Positions 42,725 through 54,491 are shown, counted from the first letter of the stretch. The stretch: 64,000 nucleotides of DNA from Athripsodes cinereus (GCA_947579605.1 OX388305.1:36221542-36285541); one strand, 5' to 3'. The notes: generated by a model from the sequence alone, not told the origin. Numbers and translations: made by a program.

Positions 42725-42939
42725 TAAAATAAAAATACAAACTTTGTTTAATTCCACTTTAGTCAATACAATAAATAACTAAAACGTTTTCGGGCTTACA
42801 CCCATCTTCAGTAGTTACGTGCTTTTTGTAGACTACAAAAAGCACGTAACTACTGAAGATGGGTGTAAGCCCGAAAACGTTTTAGTTATTTATTGTATTG
42901 ACTAAAGTGGAATTAAACAAAGTTTGTATTTTTATTTTA
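42725..42939. mobile_element. Penelope-like fold-back unit b, perfect 107-bp arms
   Basis: Arms 42725-42831 and 42833-42939 are exact complements around a single A. The outer arm contains AAACTTTGTTTAATTCCAC, a variant of the shared terminus, and the right flank ATGAATTTCCACAGTGTAAC is the best example of the family extension. Each arm carries a complete hammerhead-like motif, one per strand. Perfect arms mean recent origin or gene conversion. Confidence 0.75.
42846..42889 (+). ncRNA. Hammerhead ribozyme-like motif, unit b
   Basis: Stem I: GTAACTA (42846-42852) with TAGTTAT (42883-42889), seven pairs including one G-U. Box CTGAAGA 42853-42859, an extra T at 42860, stem II GGG/CCC (42861-42863, 42870-42872), GAAA 42873-42876, stem III self-complementary AACGTT (42876-42881), cleavage-position T42882. 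A stem III with no loop would favour pairing of two copies. The mirror motif lies on the minus strand of the left arm (about 42775-42818). The extra T and 3-bp stem II leave activity open. Confidence 0.6.
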
Positions 42940-43124
42940 TAAAATGAATTTCCACAGTGTAACTCACATAAAATTAGAAAGTTTAATATATAAGTATTAC
43001 TAGATATTTTAAAGCGCCCTTGAAGTGATATTAGCACAATACGGCGCTATACAAATTGTCTTATTATTATTATTATGCACAGTGTTTGTGCTTCAGGATT
43101 ACATCATCCATGGATTGCCACCAA

Positions 43125-43480
43125 GTTCCTGCCTCCACAATTTCTCTCTATGCTTTTCTGATGAGGTTATAAGGTCATTTGTGATTATGTAATTTGAAAC
43201 AAGTGTATCTTTCTAGTATAGTCTTTAGTAAAAAGAAACACTTTTTTCAAATTACATACTTTATCGTTGATGTTTACATAATTGCGGGATTCTACACCGA
43301 CACAATTAATAATGTCATTGGTGACCTTAAGGTAGTTTTTTCTCGATTCTAGTCTTGGAGGTACCATCCGGTGACCGTAAAGGGGATGCCATTCAGCATG
43401 CGGAATGCATGTAATGAGAATGACCTAATGATGGCAAAAAAGCGATACACTTCATTGCATGCCGGACCCGAAAAGTAAGT
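43125..43480 (-). mobile_element. LINE-E copy, inverted 5' part, interrupted by element G
   Basis: 43125-43383 matches LINE-E (11740-11870) on the minus strand: CATCCCCTTTACGGTCACCG, CACCTCCAAGACTAGAATCG and CCTTATAACCTCATCAGAAA. From 43390 the downstream LINE-E part follows on the + strand (GCATGCGGAATGCATGTAAT to GGACCCGAAAAGTAAG). This is a 5' inversion. Element G sits inside the inverted part. Confidence 0.75.
43185..43313 (-). mobile_element. Element G copy 2, nested in LINE-E, with target duplication
   Basis: On the minus strand it begins TTAATTGTGTCGGTGTAG and ends TTTCAAATTACATAA; the arms around 43187-43258 pair. It is bounded by GTCATTTGTGA (43174-43184) and GTCATTGGTGA (43314-43324), an 11-base duplication with one change. 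The LINE-E copy at 11800 shows the empty site. Confidence 0.8.
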
Positions 43481-43502
43481 GATGGACATAGAGACTATTT
43501 TT

Positions 43503-44030
43503 AAAAAAGCTGCAATACTTCAGATACATAAATACAAAGGGGAAAATAGAATTACAACTAGTAGTAGAAGTAGATTGGGTGGAATCCTTCTTCAAAGCGA
43601 AAGACGTACAACCACTGCTATCAACCATTTTGTCCATAGAGGTATACAGTATTTTAATAATTTACCTGTTAGTCTTAGAAATATTAAGAAATACAACATA
43701 TTTAAAACCAAACTAAAGACTCAAATGGCAAAAGAAAATACCTAATATTGATTGAATGTATTGAAGAGAGAATGAACATGTCTTGAAAAAGGATTTAAAA
43801 TTATTGTATTTTATTTTTATTTTAGTTTTACAATATTTAGAATCAAACAGTCGTTACACAATTCCCAGTGTCATGCGACCTGAGGATGAAAATCAATTTA
43901 TTTGTCTATTAATATTTCATTTCTTGTTCCTTGTGTAATGTGTTTTTAAAATGTAGTCTGGATTGACACCCCCAAGTGCCCATTGCGGAGCCTATGGAGG
44001 TCGAAGAAAATAAATAAATAAATAAAAATA
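43503..44030 (+). pseudogene. LINE-N C-terminal tail with (AAAT)n end
   Basis: Frame open to the stop at 43743-43745 with 'TTAINHFVHRGIQYFNNLPV' and 'FKTKLKTQM', the F-x-x-x-G-x-x-x-F/Y-N-x-L-P ... F-K motif found at the C-terminus of some animal LINE polyproteins. The copy ends in AATAAATAAATAAATAAA at about 44010-44026, preceded by CCAAGTGCCCATTGCGGAGC, comparable with the ending at 60620-60677. Confidence 0.65.
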
Positions 44031-45804
44031 GCTTCGCCAGATGAGTGAATTTTTTCTATGTGAACTTTTTTTATATATTTTGTTTGTAATATGTATTTTT
44101 TTGTAACATTTTTGTTAAACAAATAAATAAAAAAAGTCCATACGGAAGGGAATTACGGTGAAAAGAAAGAACTCGGTGTAAAGTTTCGAGATACCCCTAG
44201 AAAGAGAGATTGTGTTATAATAGACCGCTACTGAGGTCAAAAAATAATATCGACACATTGAATAGGTAATATCACGATAAGTCAGTGTATCGGCGCGGCA
44301 CAGCCTCAGTGTAAGCTACCATTATTATTATATAAAGCTACTACTTCTGCTTCTGTTCTATGATCATACGAGATAGGTAAGAGTACTACAGACAAACAAT
44401 TCAATAGCTTAACACAATGCCTCACCCCAACTTATGTATAAAGCTACATTATAGCTACCTATAGTTATGTACTTATTAATATTATTAGATATTATAAAAG
44501 CTACACACTTATTTCATCATCATCATTTATTGTTCTAACAGATCGTATTGTTATAGACATATTATTATTGTTCTAAAATTTAGATATCGACAGTTGTATA
44601 TTACGATATTGATCAATGAAAGCTACCCAAAGTCAATGACGGGTGACTAATAAAAAATAATAAAAAAAAGTAAATACACAGGATCATATTTACTATCTAA
44701 AAAATAAAATTTAAAAATAATAGTAACACTTTATTGATCAAAAAAAAATCATGAGCGATTAGCGAGCTCATTATCTGAACTTCGCTAGTTAATAAAGTCA
44801 TTTATAAATTAACTACATACTGTGTTTTATTAAATTAATCATTAAGCTTTATTCCAGCCTGTTTAAAATGTTATCCCTGTGTTAGATTTCAAGTTAAATG
44901 CATATGTGAAAGGCATCAAAATTTCCTATTGATTATGTTTACGTTAAATTTTTCTATTTACGTAACGAATCGTAAGTGCTGACATGGAGACAGTTAAGTT
45001 ATAACAATAATATATGTATTATCAAGTATTTAAATAACAGTAAACACAATGATAATACCACGGGTACAAAATAATAATATAATGAATTAGGTATTACAAT
45101 AATAATATATACCAACATTGGGTATTTGATGTAGGTACTATTTACTATCAGTCTAGATTGTGCAACCAAAGATCACTCTTGCTATCAATGCATGTCGATC
45201 AAATTTATATTATTGACATGCCTTCTTGTTTTAATATGTAATCATAATAATATATTCAATGGTATATTATTAAAAACTTTTGCTTTCACAATTCATATAT
45301 TATCGTATTTGGTCATAAACCAATGACGTTATTTTGTATTTTAATTTCATAAATTATACTCAATAATATTATTTGTACTCAATAATATCCACATGCAAAT
45401 GATTTGTAAGTCGTTCATTTTGTGCATACTAAATACATCGTACGTATACCCTCTACGTTCTTAGATCGGAGTGATTTGTTTTTTTATTATTTTATCTATT
45501 TTTTACACATTTTTTGATAAGTAGCAAATATATATAAATAAAACATTAAATTTCAATGACTCAACTTCAAAAACAGATAATCTCGTGTTTTGAAGTGAGT
45601 TACATTGTTACAATAATACAAAACAATGCAAAAATAGAAAACACTATCAAAACATTACTAAAACATATCCATAAATCTTGAAAAAAAGGAAAAACACACA
45701 TGTACTAAAATAAATCTGTTGTTAAATCAAATACACTAATTCTGTTAATTAAATAAAATAACAATTTACTCTATTTTCCATTAATAAATCTATATCTTAA
45801 TCAT
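44031..45804. other. AT-rich stretch, 1.8 kb
   Basis: No gene or recognised repeat beyond a few simple runs. Confidence 0.5.
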
Positions 45805-45985
45805 ATTTTTTTTAAGCCAGCTTAAACTCAGCGATACCAATATTTGCCAGATACTTGCAATCCACCGTTAAAGCATTATACCACTTCACTCCTTGGTAAG
45901 TGTAGAGGTTTTGCGCAAACGTCGTATTTTATGATATTTCACTAGACCATCTAGACGAGGCAATGTGCTTGTGCATAGGTTATGT
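45805..45985 (-). pseudogene. LINE C-terminal tail fragment
   Basis: On the minus strand one frame encodes 'FAQNLYTYQGVKWYNAL' and then 'IGIAEFK', the same G-x-K-x-Y-N-x-L ... F-K motif as at 43503 and 60070, though clearly diverged. The upstream part ('LPRLDGLVKYHK') is in another frame. Confidence 0.55.
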
Positions 45986-46189
45986 TCTTCCATGAGGACA
46001 AATATATTTTTTATCGTTATTTGTTTTGTAACTCTCCATCATTTCTTTTAATAACCAAATAACTTTATCATAGTGACCAAGTTTCGATGTGCAATGTTTT
46101 TTTCAATATCAAATTTGAAAAAGACCAACCAATATTGAAACAGCTAGAAGCATTAGCGATAGATTTAGAAGTAGCATTAAAAAGTTGGC

Positions 46190-46500
46190 TGAAATACGTC
46201 GAAAACAAGAGGTGGTTATCACTTATCAGGGTAGTATAATGAAGGCAACTCCTTAAAAGAATCAACCAACAACGAACTAACTGGATTGGCCACAACATCA
46301 GACACCCAGGGCTACTTATCATCATCGCAGAGGGCAAGAACGAAGGCAGAAATGGTAGAGGCCGACCAAGAGACACCTATATGGACGAACTGTGGCACAT
46401 ACGTAAAAGAGACTAGCTGGAAAAAAGATGGAATGAAGAAGAAAATCCAAACTCGTTGCAGACCAAAACAATGGATTGTAACTCACTATATTTAAAAACT
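46190..46500 (+). pseudogene. LINE-B 3' fragment, decayed
   Basis: Matches the last ~300 bases of LINE-B (6820-7110), including AATCAACCAACAACGAACTA and GATGGAATGAAGAAGAAAAT, with indels and a ~20-base deletion near 46390. Ends TGGATTGTAACTCACTATAT. Confidence 0.8.
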
Positions 46501-46529
46501 TATTCGTCTTGTCAAAATTATATATTTTT

Positions 46530-46875
46530 CGCGGAGAGCTAAGAGATTTTTTTTATATAAAAGTCAAGGGACCTTGCATCCTTTGTGTTACCGCGACCAT
46601 AACAGGTCTATTGTGAAATCCTTCTCTGTCATATCTCACTCTCAAGATCAAGGTGCGTCATGTATGTAGCTCACTATTTGTCTAGGTGTGAGAAGAGTTC
46701 AGCAGTGCGTCACAGCTACAGAGGATGTGGATGGGTGTTTCATTATCCTCTGAACAAAATCTGCAGACTGGGGTATCTGACTATTCCAATTTTCGTCATG
46801 TGTTTCCTTAGTCTGCAGTGTCCTGTCAAGGTCCTGGTTAGAATCCTTATTTGATTTTTATTAAGTTTTAGAACT
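46530..46875 (-). pseudogene. LINE RNase H/zinc-end fragment
   Basis: On the minus strand: 'RILTRTLTGHCRLRKHMTKI', then in shifted frame 'ETPIHILCSCDALLNSS'. This is the L-T-G-H-C-x-L-x-x-H ... E-T-x-x-H-x-L-C-x-C signature of jockey/R1-type LINE C-termini. One frameshift and stops. Confidence 0.75.
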
Positions 46876-48438
46876 TCTGTGGTGGCTTAAAGTTGGTGGC
46901 CAATATTAATCTACGTACCATATTTTCATACATTTTTTTTGTCAACCTATCTTTGGCGCAGTATTTTGATTATATTTCAGGTGAGTAGAACAACAGCATT
47001 TTCAAATGCTAAAAATGTGCCTACTTATCAAAAAGAAAAATTGCAAGATTTTAAAAACTATATACCAACTTATCTATGATATAAATCAAGTAATAGTAAG
47101 ATATCTAATTTATTAGATAAAGTAATTTTGTAATAATTAATGCTGTGAACGCTATTGATAAACCGTTATAGTGTTTTTGTAAGACGTTATTAATTCGTGT
47201 AGGTATCTTAGAAAGTAATTAAATACATTGTGTAGAATAATGAAGATGAGAATCCACCTACACTTCATCGTTAAAACATCAATATCATTATTTTATTGCT
47301 GATGCGGCAAATTCTTTAATCCTTGACTCGGTGAATGAAGCTATGGTGATTATATAAACTAACATTTATAAATAAATATAAATACATCTGCTAATAATAT
47401 TGTTACCCAAAATTATATTAATTAGGTACCACTATATCTTTGTAATAAATATCGTGTTTTCAATATTTAAAAACTCGGTTTCATTTGCATCAAATTTTTC
47501 TCAAATAAACACAGTAATAATTACATAACGAAACTATATAGACAGGTATTGAAATAATTTGCGTTAACAATATTATGGACACAATTTTTAAATTTAATGT
47601 AAATCAAAGCAAAAAACTTTGTAGAGTTTTACTATGTACTTTTATTTAGTGATCAGGTTTCGACATGTTATGTCTTTTTCAAACTTGAGTTTATTAAATT
47701 ATGGAGTTCTACAAAATAAACAGTAATAAAATACAACAATTTATATTGTACAATAGGAATAGATAATATAGGACGTTACATGGCCGCCCTATATTAATGT
47801 ATATTAAAGATATCGTAATTTGTACGAATTTCTCTAATAGTTATGGATATTTTTTGATAAATAGAATTAATAAATATTAATGTGTATGAAGTGGGTACCA
47901 TTTAGGTTAATACATACTTAATTCATTAGCATTCACCATGTTTCAATATAAATCGTGTCTCGCCAACAGCATTTATTCTGCCAATTGAAGTTTCATTTGT
48001 GTACAATACTTTTTGTAGCAATGATATATCATTTGGCATGAAGATGCGGCCGGTTACATGAGGGAAATCTCGCTCTCTCAATAAATTAGAGCAGGAATAG
48101 CCCTCATGGACAGTTTCACACAGTGCCCAGGATTATTTATTAGCCTCGAGGCACTCACTGCCGGGTTATTACTGTATCACGAAAACCTATTTGCTAACAT
48201 TATTCCTATGTAAGGATACCATGCACGAGGATAAACAACGACTATAGATAAAATTATTATAATTCATGCATGAATATGTATGTATTACAGTAGGTACACT
48301 ATGCAGTCACAGGTACTCACTGCCTACTTCTAATAACACTACACAACTCTCATATCGTCTCTTCTATTGTATAATATTTACTTAATAATACTAGAAGACA
48401 CCACAACACTACCAGTAACTATACAATAATGTTTTACA
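46876..48438. other. AT-rich stretch, 1.6 kb
   Basis: No gene, RNA or recognised repeat. Confidence 0.5.
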
Positions 48439-48441
48439 GTA

Positions 48442-49447
48442 CAGTGGTACCTCGACATACGAGTTTAATTCGTTCCGCAACCTTGCTCGTATTTCAAATT
48501 ACTCGTATCTCAAAGCAAATTTCCCCATTGAAATTAATTGAACTGCCATTAATCCGTTCCATCCCCCAAAATGTTACCCCAGTTTATTTTTGTTACGTGT
48601 TTTTGAATAAAGGGTCGTTCACATTTGTTCACTTTCAGTGATCACTCCGGATGATCCTCCAAGATGAACAAGTGTGAACGGGCGTTTCATCGCCAGTGAT
48701 CACTAGCGATGACGGAGGAAAGAGATTACCACTCGTCATAATTTTGATGAAAGGTCCTTTCACTGAAATGACCATTAACAAGTTTTATCTTATTATTTGT
48801 TTAATTCTCTATGAATTTGTATTGAATGTCAGAATCATGTACAAAATTATTATGCAGTCAAGAGCTATATTAATTTATTTTAAGTGTTATTTTTCATTTT
48901 TGAATTTGTTTAATTATTTTTATACGAAAATACGTCAAACTACATACAACATGAGTGAGATTGTTGACATGGCAGTGAAAGCATAGGATGAACAAGTGAA
49001 CAGACGTGTTCACTTTCGATGAACAGGTTTGACCCTGACACTCTGGATGATCATCCAAAGTGAAGCAATGTGAATGCTACTTAAGAAAAATGTGTTTATA
49101 AGTGACAAATATTGTACAAAAACATAATAAAAGAGAATGTAAAGAAATAAACTACATTTATAAGGTGTTACTTTCGCTTAATTTTCGTCACTGCTTTTCT
49201 TTTCACTGGTCTTTACCTTTTTCTCCGCGTTTTTCTGATTTCACTTGTAGGCCGTTAATAAAAAAACATATCCAAGGAGGTTTGTTTCTTCCTCCCTTTC
49301 AGAATGTTCCGGAAATGAGTTAGGCAAGTGTCATTAGATAGCTCGTATCTCAAATTATGCTCGTATTTCAAATAAAAAATCCCTCGTTGAACAGTTCGTA
49401 TCTCAAAAAACTTGTATGTTGGGGCACTCGTGTGTCAGGGTACCACG
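48442..49447. mobile_element. pogo/Tigger-like non-autonomous element
   Basis: Ends CAGTGGTACCTCGACATACG and, inverted, CGTGGTACCCTGACACACGA, flanked by TA on both sides (48440-48441, 49448-49449). The theme CTCGTATTTCAAATTACTCG recurs inside both ends. CAGTGGTACCTCG-type ends with a TA duplication are known from pogo/Tigger-like transposons. About 1006 bases including a nested MITE; no transposase frame. Confidence 0.75.
48607..49086. mobile_element. Nested inverted-repeat element inside the pogo-like copy
   Basis: Left end GGTCGTTCACATTTGTTCAC, right end (inverse) GTAGCATTCACATTGCTTCA, with shared GTTCACTTTC and GGATGATC words in both subterminal regions. The interior holds a 96-codon ORF (48696-48986) with no recognised motif. 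Ends and class uncertain. Confidence 0.5.
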
Positions 49448-49449
49448 TA

Positions 49450-50054
49450 TTTATATATTAGCTTACATTTATATTAAAAACCTGCTACATAGTTAGTACT
49501 ATCACGGCGCAATTTAATTAATCGGTATTCCGTTTAAGTTAAACTCAAATTTCATTCAAAATATTTACTCCATTATTATGAAAATTTACGATGTCAAAAC
49601 GATTTGATATTGTCGGTATCGTACAGTGTATAAGCAAATAAATTATACAATTAATTTTAACATCAAGAACACATAGCACCGAATAAGACATTCAGTCTGT
49701 TTATTGCATATTACCAACCGATAATTAAACCATTTTCTTACGAGATCATTTATTATGCCGATAAGGAATAAAGTGCAGCGCTGAATTGTAACTTGAGCTT
49801 TAGAAGGAAATGTATTCTAATGAAAATATTAAATAATAATTTATAATGTTTTACCAGGCTATGATATTAAAATATTATTTAAGTGAAGTTGATATTTTTC
49901 AACCGACGGTACTTGGTGGAAATTCATGTTGAATTTGTCTGAGTGACTGAGTCACTGTGGATATACTATAAATAAGCTTTTATTTAAAATTATTTTAGTG
50001 GATAATTTTATTAAGTCCTAGAATAGGGGTTTAATCATTTCATGCTTTCATTTC
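49450..50054. other. AT-rich stretch
   Basis: No gene or recognised repeat. Confidence 0.5.
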
Positions 50055-50298
50055 TACTCCAATTTCCTGTCCCATTCCTTTTTTCCCTTCTTGATTGGAG
50101 ATGATTGATTACATGTGCTTTGTAGCTTTTTTTTTTGAAGTGTCTGTTTTTTTTCGTGTTTACTACAAAATGTTAATGTTGCATACCAAACAATATTTGC
50201 AAACTTTGCTGGTTTACTAATTATTGTAATTGATTTGTCTGTGTATTATTATTTATGTTATAACTGTTTGTTTGTAAAAGAAAAATAAAATAAAATAC
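50055..50298 (+). repeat. Repeat U copy 3, diverged
   Basis: Shares AAACTTTGCTGGTTTA, TAACTGTTTGTTTG and an AAAATAAAATAAAAT tail with copies 1 and 2, but the first half is diverged. Confidence 0.6.
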
Positions 50299-50918
50299 CT
50301 AATTTCTTATACAGAATTGTTCAGTAGTTTATAAATAGATATCTCCGCCTATTTTTTGAATAGCTTCATACATAATTAGCCTTATTTCTATTTCCGCAGA
50401 CATTTGGTGAATTGTGAAATATATAGCTTTTCAAATAACAAGGCATTATTTTTACTTTATCTCTAGTTTGAATAATTTTGAGAATCCTGAACTGTGAACA
50501 GAATTAGCGAGGCTTAAAGCAATAACTCGACACGTGACTCTCTTCCGCCCACAACATGAATAAATTTACTATGCTCTGTCTAATAATAATAATAACAACA
50601 TAATAATAAGTAATATAAAAGGCAACTGATGGCGTTATGTAAGTAATTTCCTTAGAACTCTATCGACAGCTTATTCAAACCGTACCATACATAATCTGTG
50701 GATTATCTCTGTGCGTGCAATGCTCTCCTCTATATACTTAATAATATATTCATGATGATTTTGTTCCAAGCCTGACTTAAATGCTTAACACCTATGTATT
50801 TATTGCATTGCGTATCATTTAACTAGGAAAAATTACTACAGTTAATAGCACGCCATTATAATATTATTTAATGAAAAATGTTATACAAACTATTAATATG
50901 GTACAAAACAATATCGTG
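50299..50918. other. AT-rich stretch
   Basis: No gene or recognised repeat. Confidence 0.5.
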
Positions 50919-51290
50919 TATACGAGGGCGGATTGATCAGTCGGGTAAAAATGAAACAAAGAGTTACTTTTTTCGAACGGATGATATTAATTATTTTTTA
51001 ACATAATCTTCTTTTAGAGCTATAAACTTGGTAAGTCGATGCTGGATTTTATTGATCCCCTCTTTGTAACTATCTTTTCCAAGGCCCTGAAATTCACTTT
51101 TTCCATTTTAACAGCGAAAGAACGACATTTCTAGTCTAAACGACTGACAAAGTATTGCTTATTCAAATATCAGTATGAAATTTTGTATAAGTACCCTCAA
51201 AACAATGGCCTGTCATAACAAAATATAACTTATATGCTAATATTACCGCTTCATTAATTTTTACCTGACTTATCAATCGGCCTAGGTATA
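50919..51290 (-). mobile_element. mariner deletion derivative
   Basis: Terminal inverted repeats: left TATACGAGGGCGGATTGATC, right (inverse) TATACCTAGGCCGATTGATA, both followed by GTC-GGTAAAAAT-like sequence; TA at the edges. The left third keeps the end of a transposase on the minus strand. At about 370 bases most of the gene is deleted. Confidence 0.85.
50991..51109 (-). pseudogene. mariner transposase C-terminus
   Basis: Minus-strand frame ending 'KEGINKIQHRLTKFIALKED', then YVKK and a stop at 50991-50993, the conserved C-terminal end of mariner transposases ('...C-I-x-x-x-G-D-Y-V-E-K'). The D,D34D catalytic domain and N-terminus are absent. Confidence 0.8.
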
Positions 51291-51381
51291 AGTTTAAACA
51301 CAGCCAATTTGAGTCGATATTAATAATTGTATGTAACATTTATATATCTGCCGTAACAGGATTTTCATTATCAACATACTC

Positions 51382-51431
51382 ATAGGAGTCCTTGGACTCC
51401 TGAAATATCCGAGAAATAAAGTTATTTCAAC
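51382..51431 (-). repeat. 51-bp dispersed repeat, copy 2
   Basis: Inverse of 1993-2043 with one or two changes. Confidence 0.7.
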
Positions 51432-52136
51432 TGAATCAATATACTCAATTTACTCATCCTGTCTACTACAGGTACTACTACATAATATATACTTTATAAT
51501 GTTCCTTCATATTTTTGGGATCAGGTTGGGTATTCGTAGTATTTTTGGTGGTTCTACTCATCTATTGACATACAACTGTGATAAGCTTTTCATGTTTTAT
51601 ATAAAAAAAATCGTGTGTCCATTCACGCTGAGCAGATCGACTACCCCCTCCCCCTTTTTTCTTTTTCTATCTCGTCAACATCCCCTCCCCATCCCTCTTC
51701 ATGTGTGTTCTGTTGTTGATCATCACCAATTTTACCTATTGTCATTATTTTAACTATAAGTATAATTATGTATCTTTTAAATCTTATTATGTACTTATAT
51801 GTTTTAATTTCAATGTATGTGTATAATTTTCTTTTTTTTTTGTTTCATTTATTATATTGATGGGTTAATTGGAAGATATTGGTTCTGCAATAAACTCGCC
51901 CATTGCACAATATCATTTATTTGTGTCATATTATTTTATAACTTTGTAAATATGCCGCTATTGTGCAATAAAGTTTATTATTATTATTATATGTTATTTT
52001 TGCCAAAAATCTTGTATAGTTTTTTTCGATTCATATTATTGTACTGAAATTATTTTTTCTCATAAAAATAAATTATTTTACTCAAAGAGGCTCAAATTAT
52101 GTACACCTATTACATCGAATGGAAATAATATTAGAT
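51432..52136. other. AT-rich stretch with a repeat V end
   Basis: AATAAACTCGCCCATTGCAC at 51891-51910 is the complement of the motif in repeat V, and TGTGCAATAAAGTTTATTATT near 51965 contains an AATAAA signal, so the V-type retroelement 3' end reads on + here. C-rich ACTACCCCCTCCCCC at about 51640. No gene. Confidence 0.45.
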
Positions 52137-52475
52137 TTGGGGTCACAAGGCTTGATAAGATCCGAAATTCATGCATTCGTGGGAGTCTGGGTGTGCGGGT
52201 TATCTCCAATAAAATACAAGAGAGCAGATTGCGATGGCATGGTCATGTGGCCAGGAGACCACCTGAGTATGTAGGCAATAAAGCTCAATGTATCGAGATT
52301 CCTGGCAAGAGACCAAGAGGAAGGCCAAAGCGCAGATGGCGTGAAGTAGTGAGACAAGGCATGCGGAGCTGTGATGTTTCCCATGAGGATGCGTTTGACA
52401 GAACTAAGTGGCATAACCAAACAAGAAAGGCAGACCCCACCACCATGTGGGACTAATAATTGCCCAAGGAGAAGA
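52137..52475 (+). pseudogene. LINE-C RT C-terminus, intact frame
   Basis: A frame of about 106 codons to the stop at 52454-52456: 'TRLDKIRNSCIRGSLGVRVI', 'LRWHGHVARRPPEYVG', 'PGKRPRGRPKRRWREVVRQG', 'DRTKWHNQTRKADPTTMWD'. The R-N-x-x-I-R-G ... L-R-W-x-G-H-V ... R-G-R-P-K-R-R-W pattern is typical of RTE-like insect LINEs. The tail is GAAGAAGAAGAAAATAA. Truncated upstream, but no stop inside. A minus-strand relative is at 1762-1893. Confidence 0.85.
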
Positions 52476-53219
52476 AGAAGAAAATAATATTAGATTTGTT
52501 CCTTTTTTTTAGATACATAGAAGATTTCAATAGATAATAGGTTGTCTCAACTGAAGATGTTTATGTTACAATTTCTGAGTTTCATTTTATAATCTAAGAG
52601 ATTTGCACCTTTGTCGGATTCTTATGAAGTAATAATCGCTGAAGTAATAATATAACATTGTATAAAATTATATGAAATCGATATAAAATTAACATAACAC
52701 AATCAATAAAATATATTAGTCAGATAGCATGTCTAGTGGACATAAAACAAAACATTATCACAAATCTCAACAAGATGGATATATGCAATAATAATATTTA
52801 GTACAGAGCATAATACATATCTAGATCCGCTGTATCATTTATAATATCGATACGGTATTCATTATTTGTGATGTGATGTTTTACGTTAAAGGAAATTGTG
52901 AACATAAAATCGATAAAGAACGCTCAGAAAAGGTGTAAGTTATTTAAATAGTTCCTTAGAATAAAAGTTCGGATTTGTTGCTAATAAAAAGGTTTACATA
53001 TTTTATGTCAGCGAATTTAGTTATATTGTAGTTTACGCATATTGCAAAGTTCTCTTGAAAATGTCAATCCATATACATATATTGACGAAATTACTCGAAG
53101 TTTCAAATAAATTAAAGTGAATAATTAACTAGAGGTCTTATAATAATAAAAAAAATGCTGATTTACTTTTTTTGACTGAATAAACAATAAAAATCAGAAT
53201 TCGTTTTTATTTAACCTAC
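52476..53219. other. AT-rich stretch
   Basis: No gene or recognised repeat. Confidence 0.5.
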
Positions 53220-53445
53220 TATTTACTTGAGACGATGATAGTTGGCCAAAAAGAGCTCTGTTCTTCCGTCCACAAGGATTTCCTTCGATCCGGGCGTCTC
53301 TCTTTCACAATATACTGAGCCTATGAAAACGACATCATAGCGCAGGGAATGTCGTGGGAAGAGGTGACGCATTTGGCACAGAGACGCTCTGAACGGAGGA
53401 GTCTGGTTTCTGCTCTGTACTCCCGATAGGAGCGTTGGTATAATG
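53220..53445 (+). pseudogene. LINE-D 3' end, longest + copy
   Basis: Ends in 'QGMSWEEVTHLAQRRSERRS' residues and 'YSR' stop. The upstream 53230-53335 (GGCCAAAAAGAGCTCTGTTC, TTCCGTCCACAAGGATT) matches in inverse the copy at 54990-55100. So this portion is also LINE-D. Confidence 0.75.
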
Positions 53446-53962
53446 TCGTTTGGAACGTTAAATTGAATTTAAATAGAAATTTTGTAGATTATAGAGTAAT
53501 AAAAATATATTTTCATGTTTATTCTATGTATGTGATTATTTATGCCAATATGTAAAAAAAACACATCTCGGTAATATGATTGTACCAATGTTATTCACAA
53601 TAATGTAGATATCTATATTCAGTGGCCATGGTACACGCATAATGTACAATGGATGTCTTTATTTATATTATGATAAAGATTAGGTAGGTGCATTTACAAG
53701 TTACAAGTAAAATTATTGGTAGCATACAATAAGGTTTAGCTTGTGCTCCATAACATCTGTTGAGGACCTAATATGGAATCTGGTATATTCGTATCTATTT
53801 GCCTTCCAACTCGATAGATATAATCTCTATTTTATTGCCATATTTCACAAAGTGAAATTATTTTATTGCGTAAATTTGTTCAATTTGGCACTAAAGATAA
53901 TTTTGTATCAATTTGAAATAAATAGTAATATTATGTATTATATTCGGGACCGCAATAGACCT

Positions 53963-54165
53963 GAGGCCTGAGTCAACAACACACTTTCGTCTCACGTTCC
54001 CGCTCCGTTAGCGTTCGGGTGCAGACGATGTTGCAAGCAAGTGTCAATTTCGTTGCTAAGATACACAATAGTTACGAAAATTAACACTTTGGCGCACCAT
54101 CGTCTGCACCCGAACGCTAACGGAGCGGGAACGTGACACGAAAGTGTGTTGTTGACTCAGGCCTC
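53963..54165. mobile_element. 203-bp MITE with 68-bp terminal inverted repeats
   Basis: Arms 53963-54030 and 54098-54165 differ at one base (GTCTCACG versus GTGTCACG). Starts GAGGCCTGAGTCAACAACAC. Much richer in G+C than the surroundings. The centre contains a second, weaker inverted pair (AGTGTCAATTTCGT / ACGAAAATTAACACT). No clear target duplication; superfamily unknown. Confidence 0.85.
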
Positions 54166-54491
54166 TGTTAAGTTACTATCGTTTATGTAACATTGTATAA
54201 GGTGTAAGTTTGTAATGCAACTGTTTTGAATGGTCTATGGAAAATGTTGCGGAAACAATGTGGAATAATCCAAATTAATTAATATACGTAGTAGTAGCTT
54301 TTAGAAAACCTTAAAAAATTATTATATTGAAGCTAATTATAAAATGCTGATCTATATCCCCGTCTTTTATTGTGTTGACATATTGTGTATAAGTATGTCT
54401 TTACGTCATATAAAGTATATATTTTATTTTTCCATAAATATAACAAAAAAACAACTTCCTACTACAAAAATTTTACTACTTATTAAACATC
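54166..54491. other. AT-rich stretch
   Basis: No gene or recognised repeat. Confidence 0.45.

Noticed and set aside
48696..48986. 96-codon ORF as a real gene
   Set aside because: It lies inside a nested transposable element, is rich in AT-driven residues, and shows no domain.
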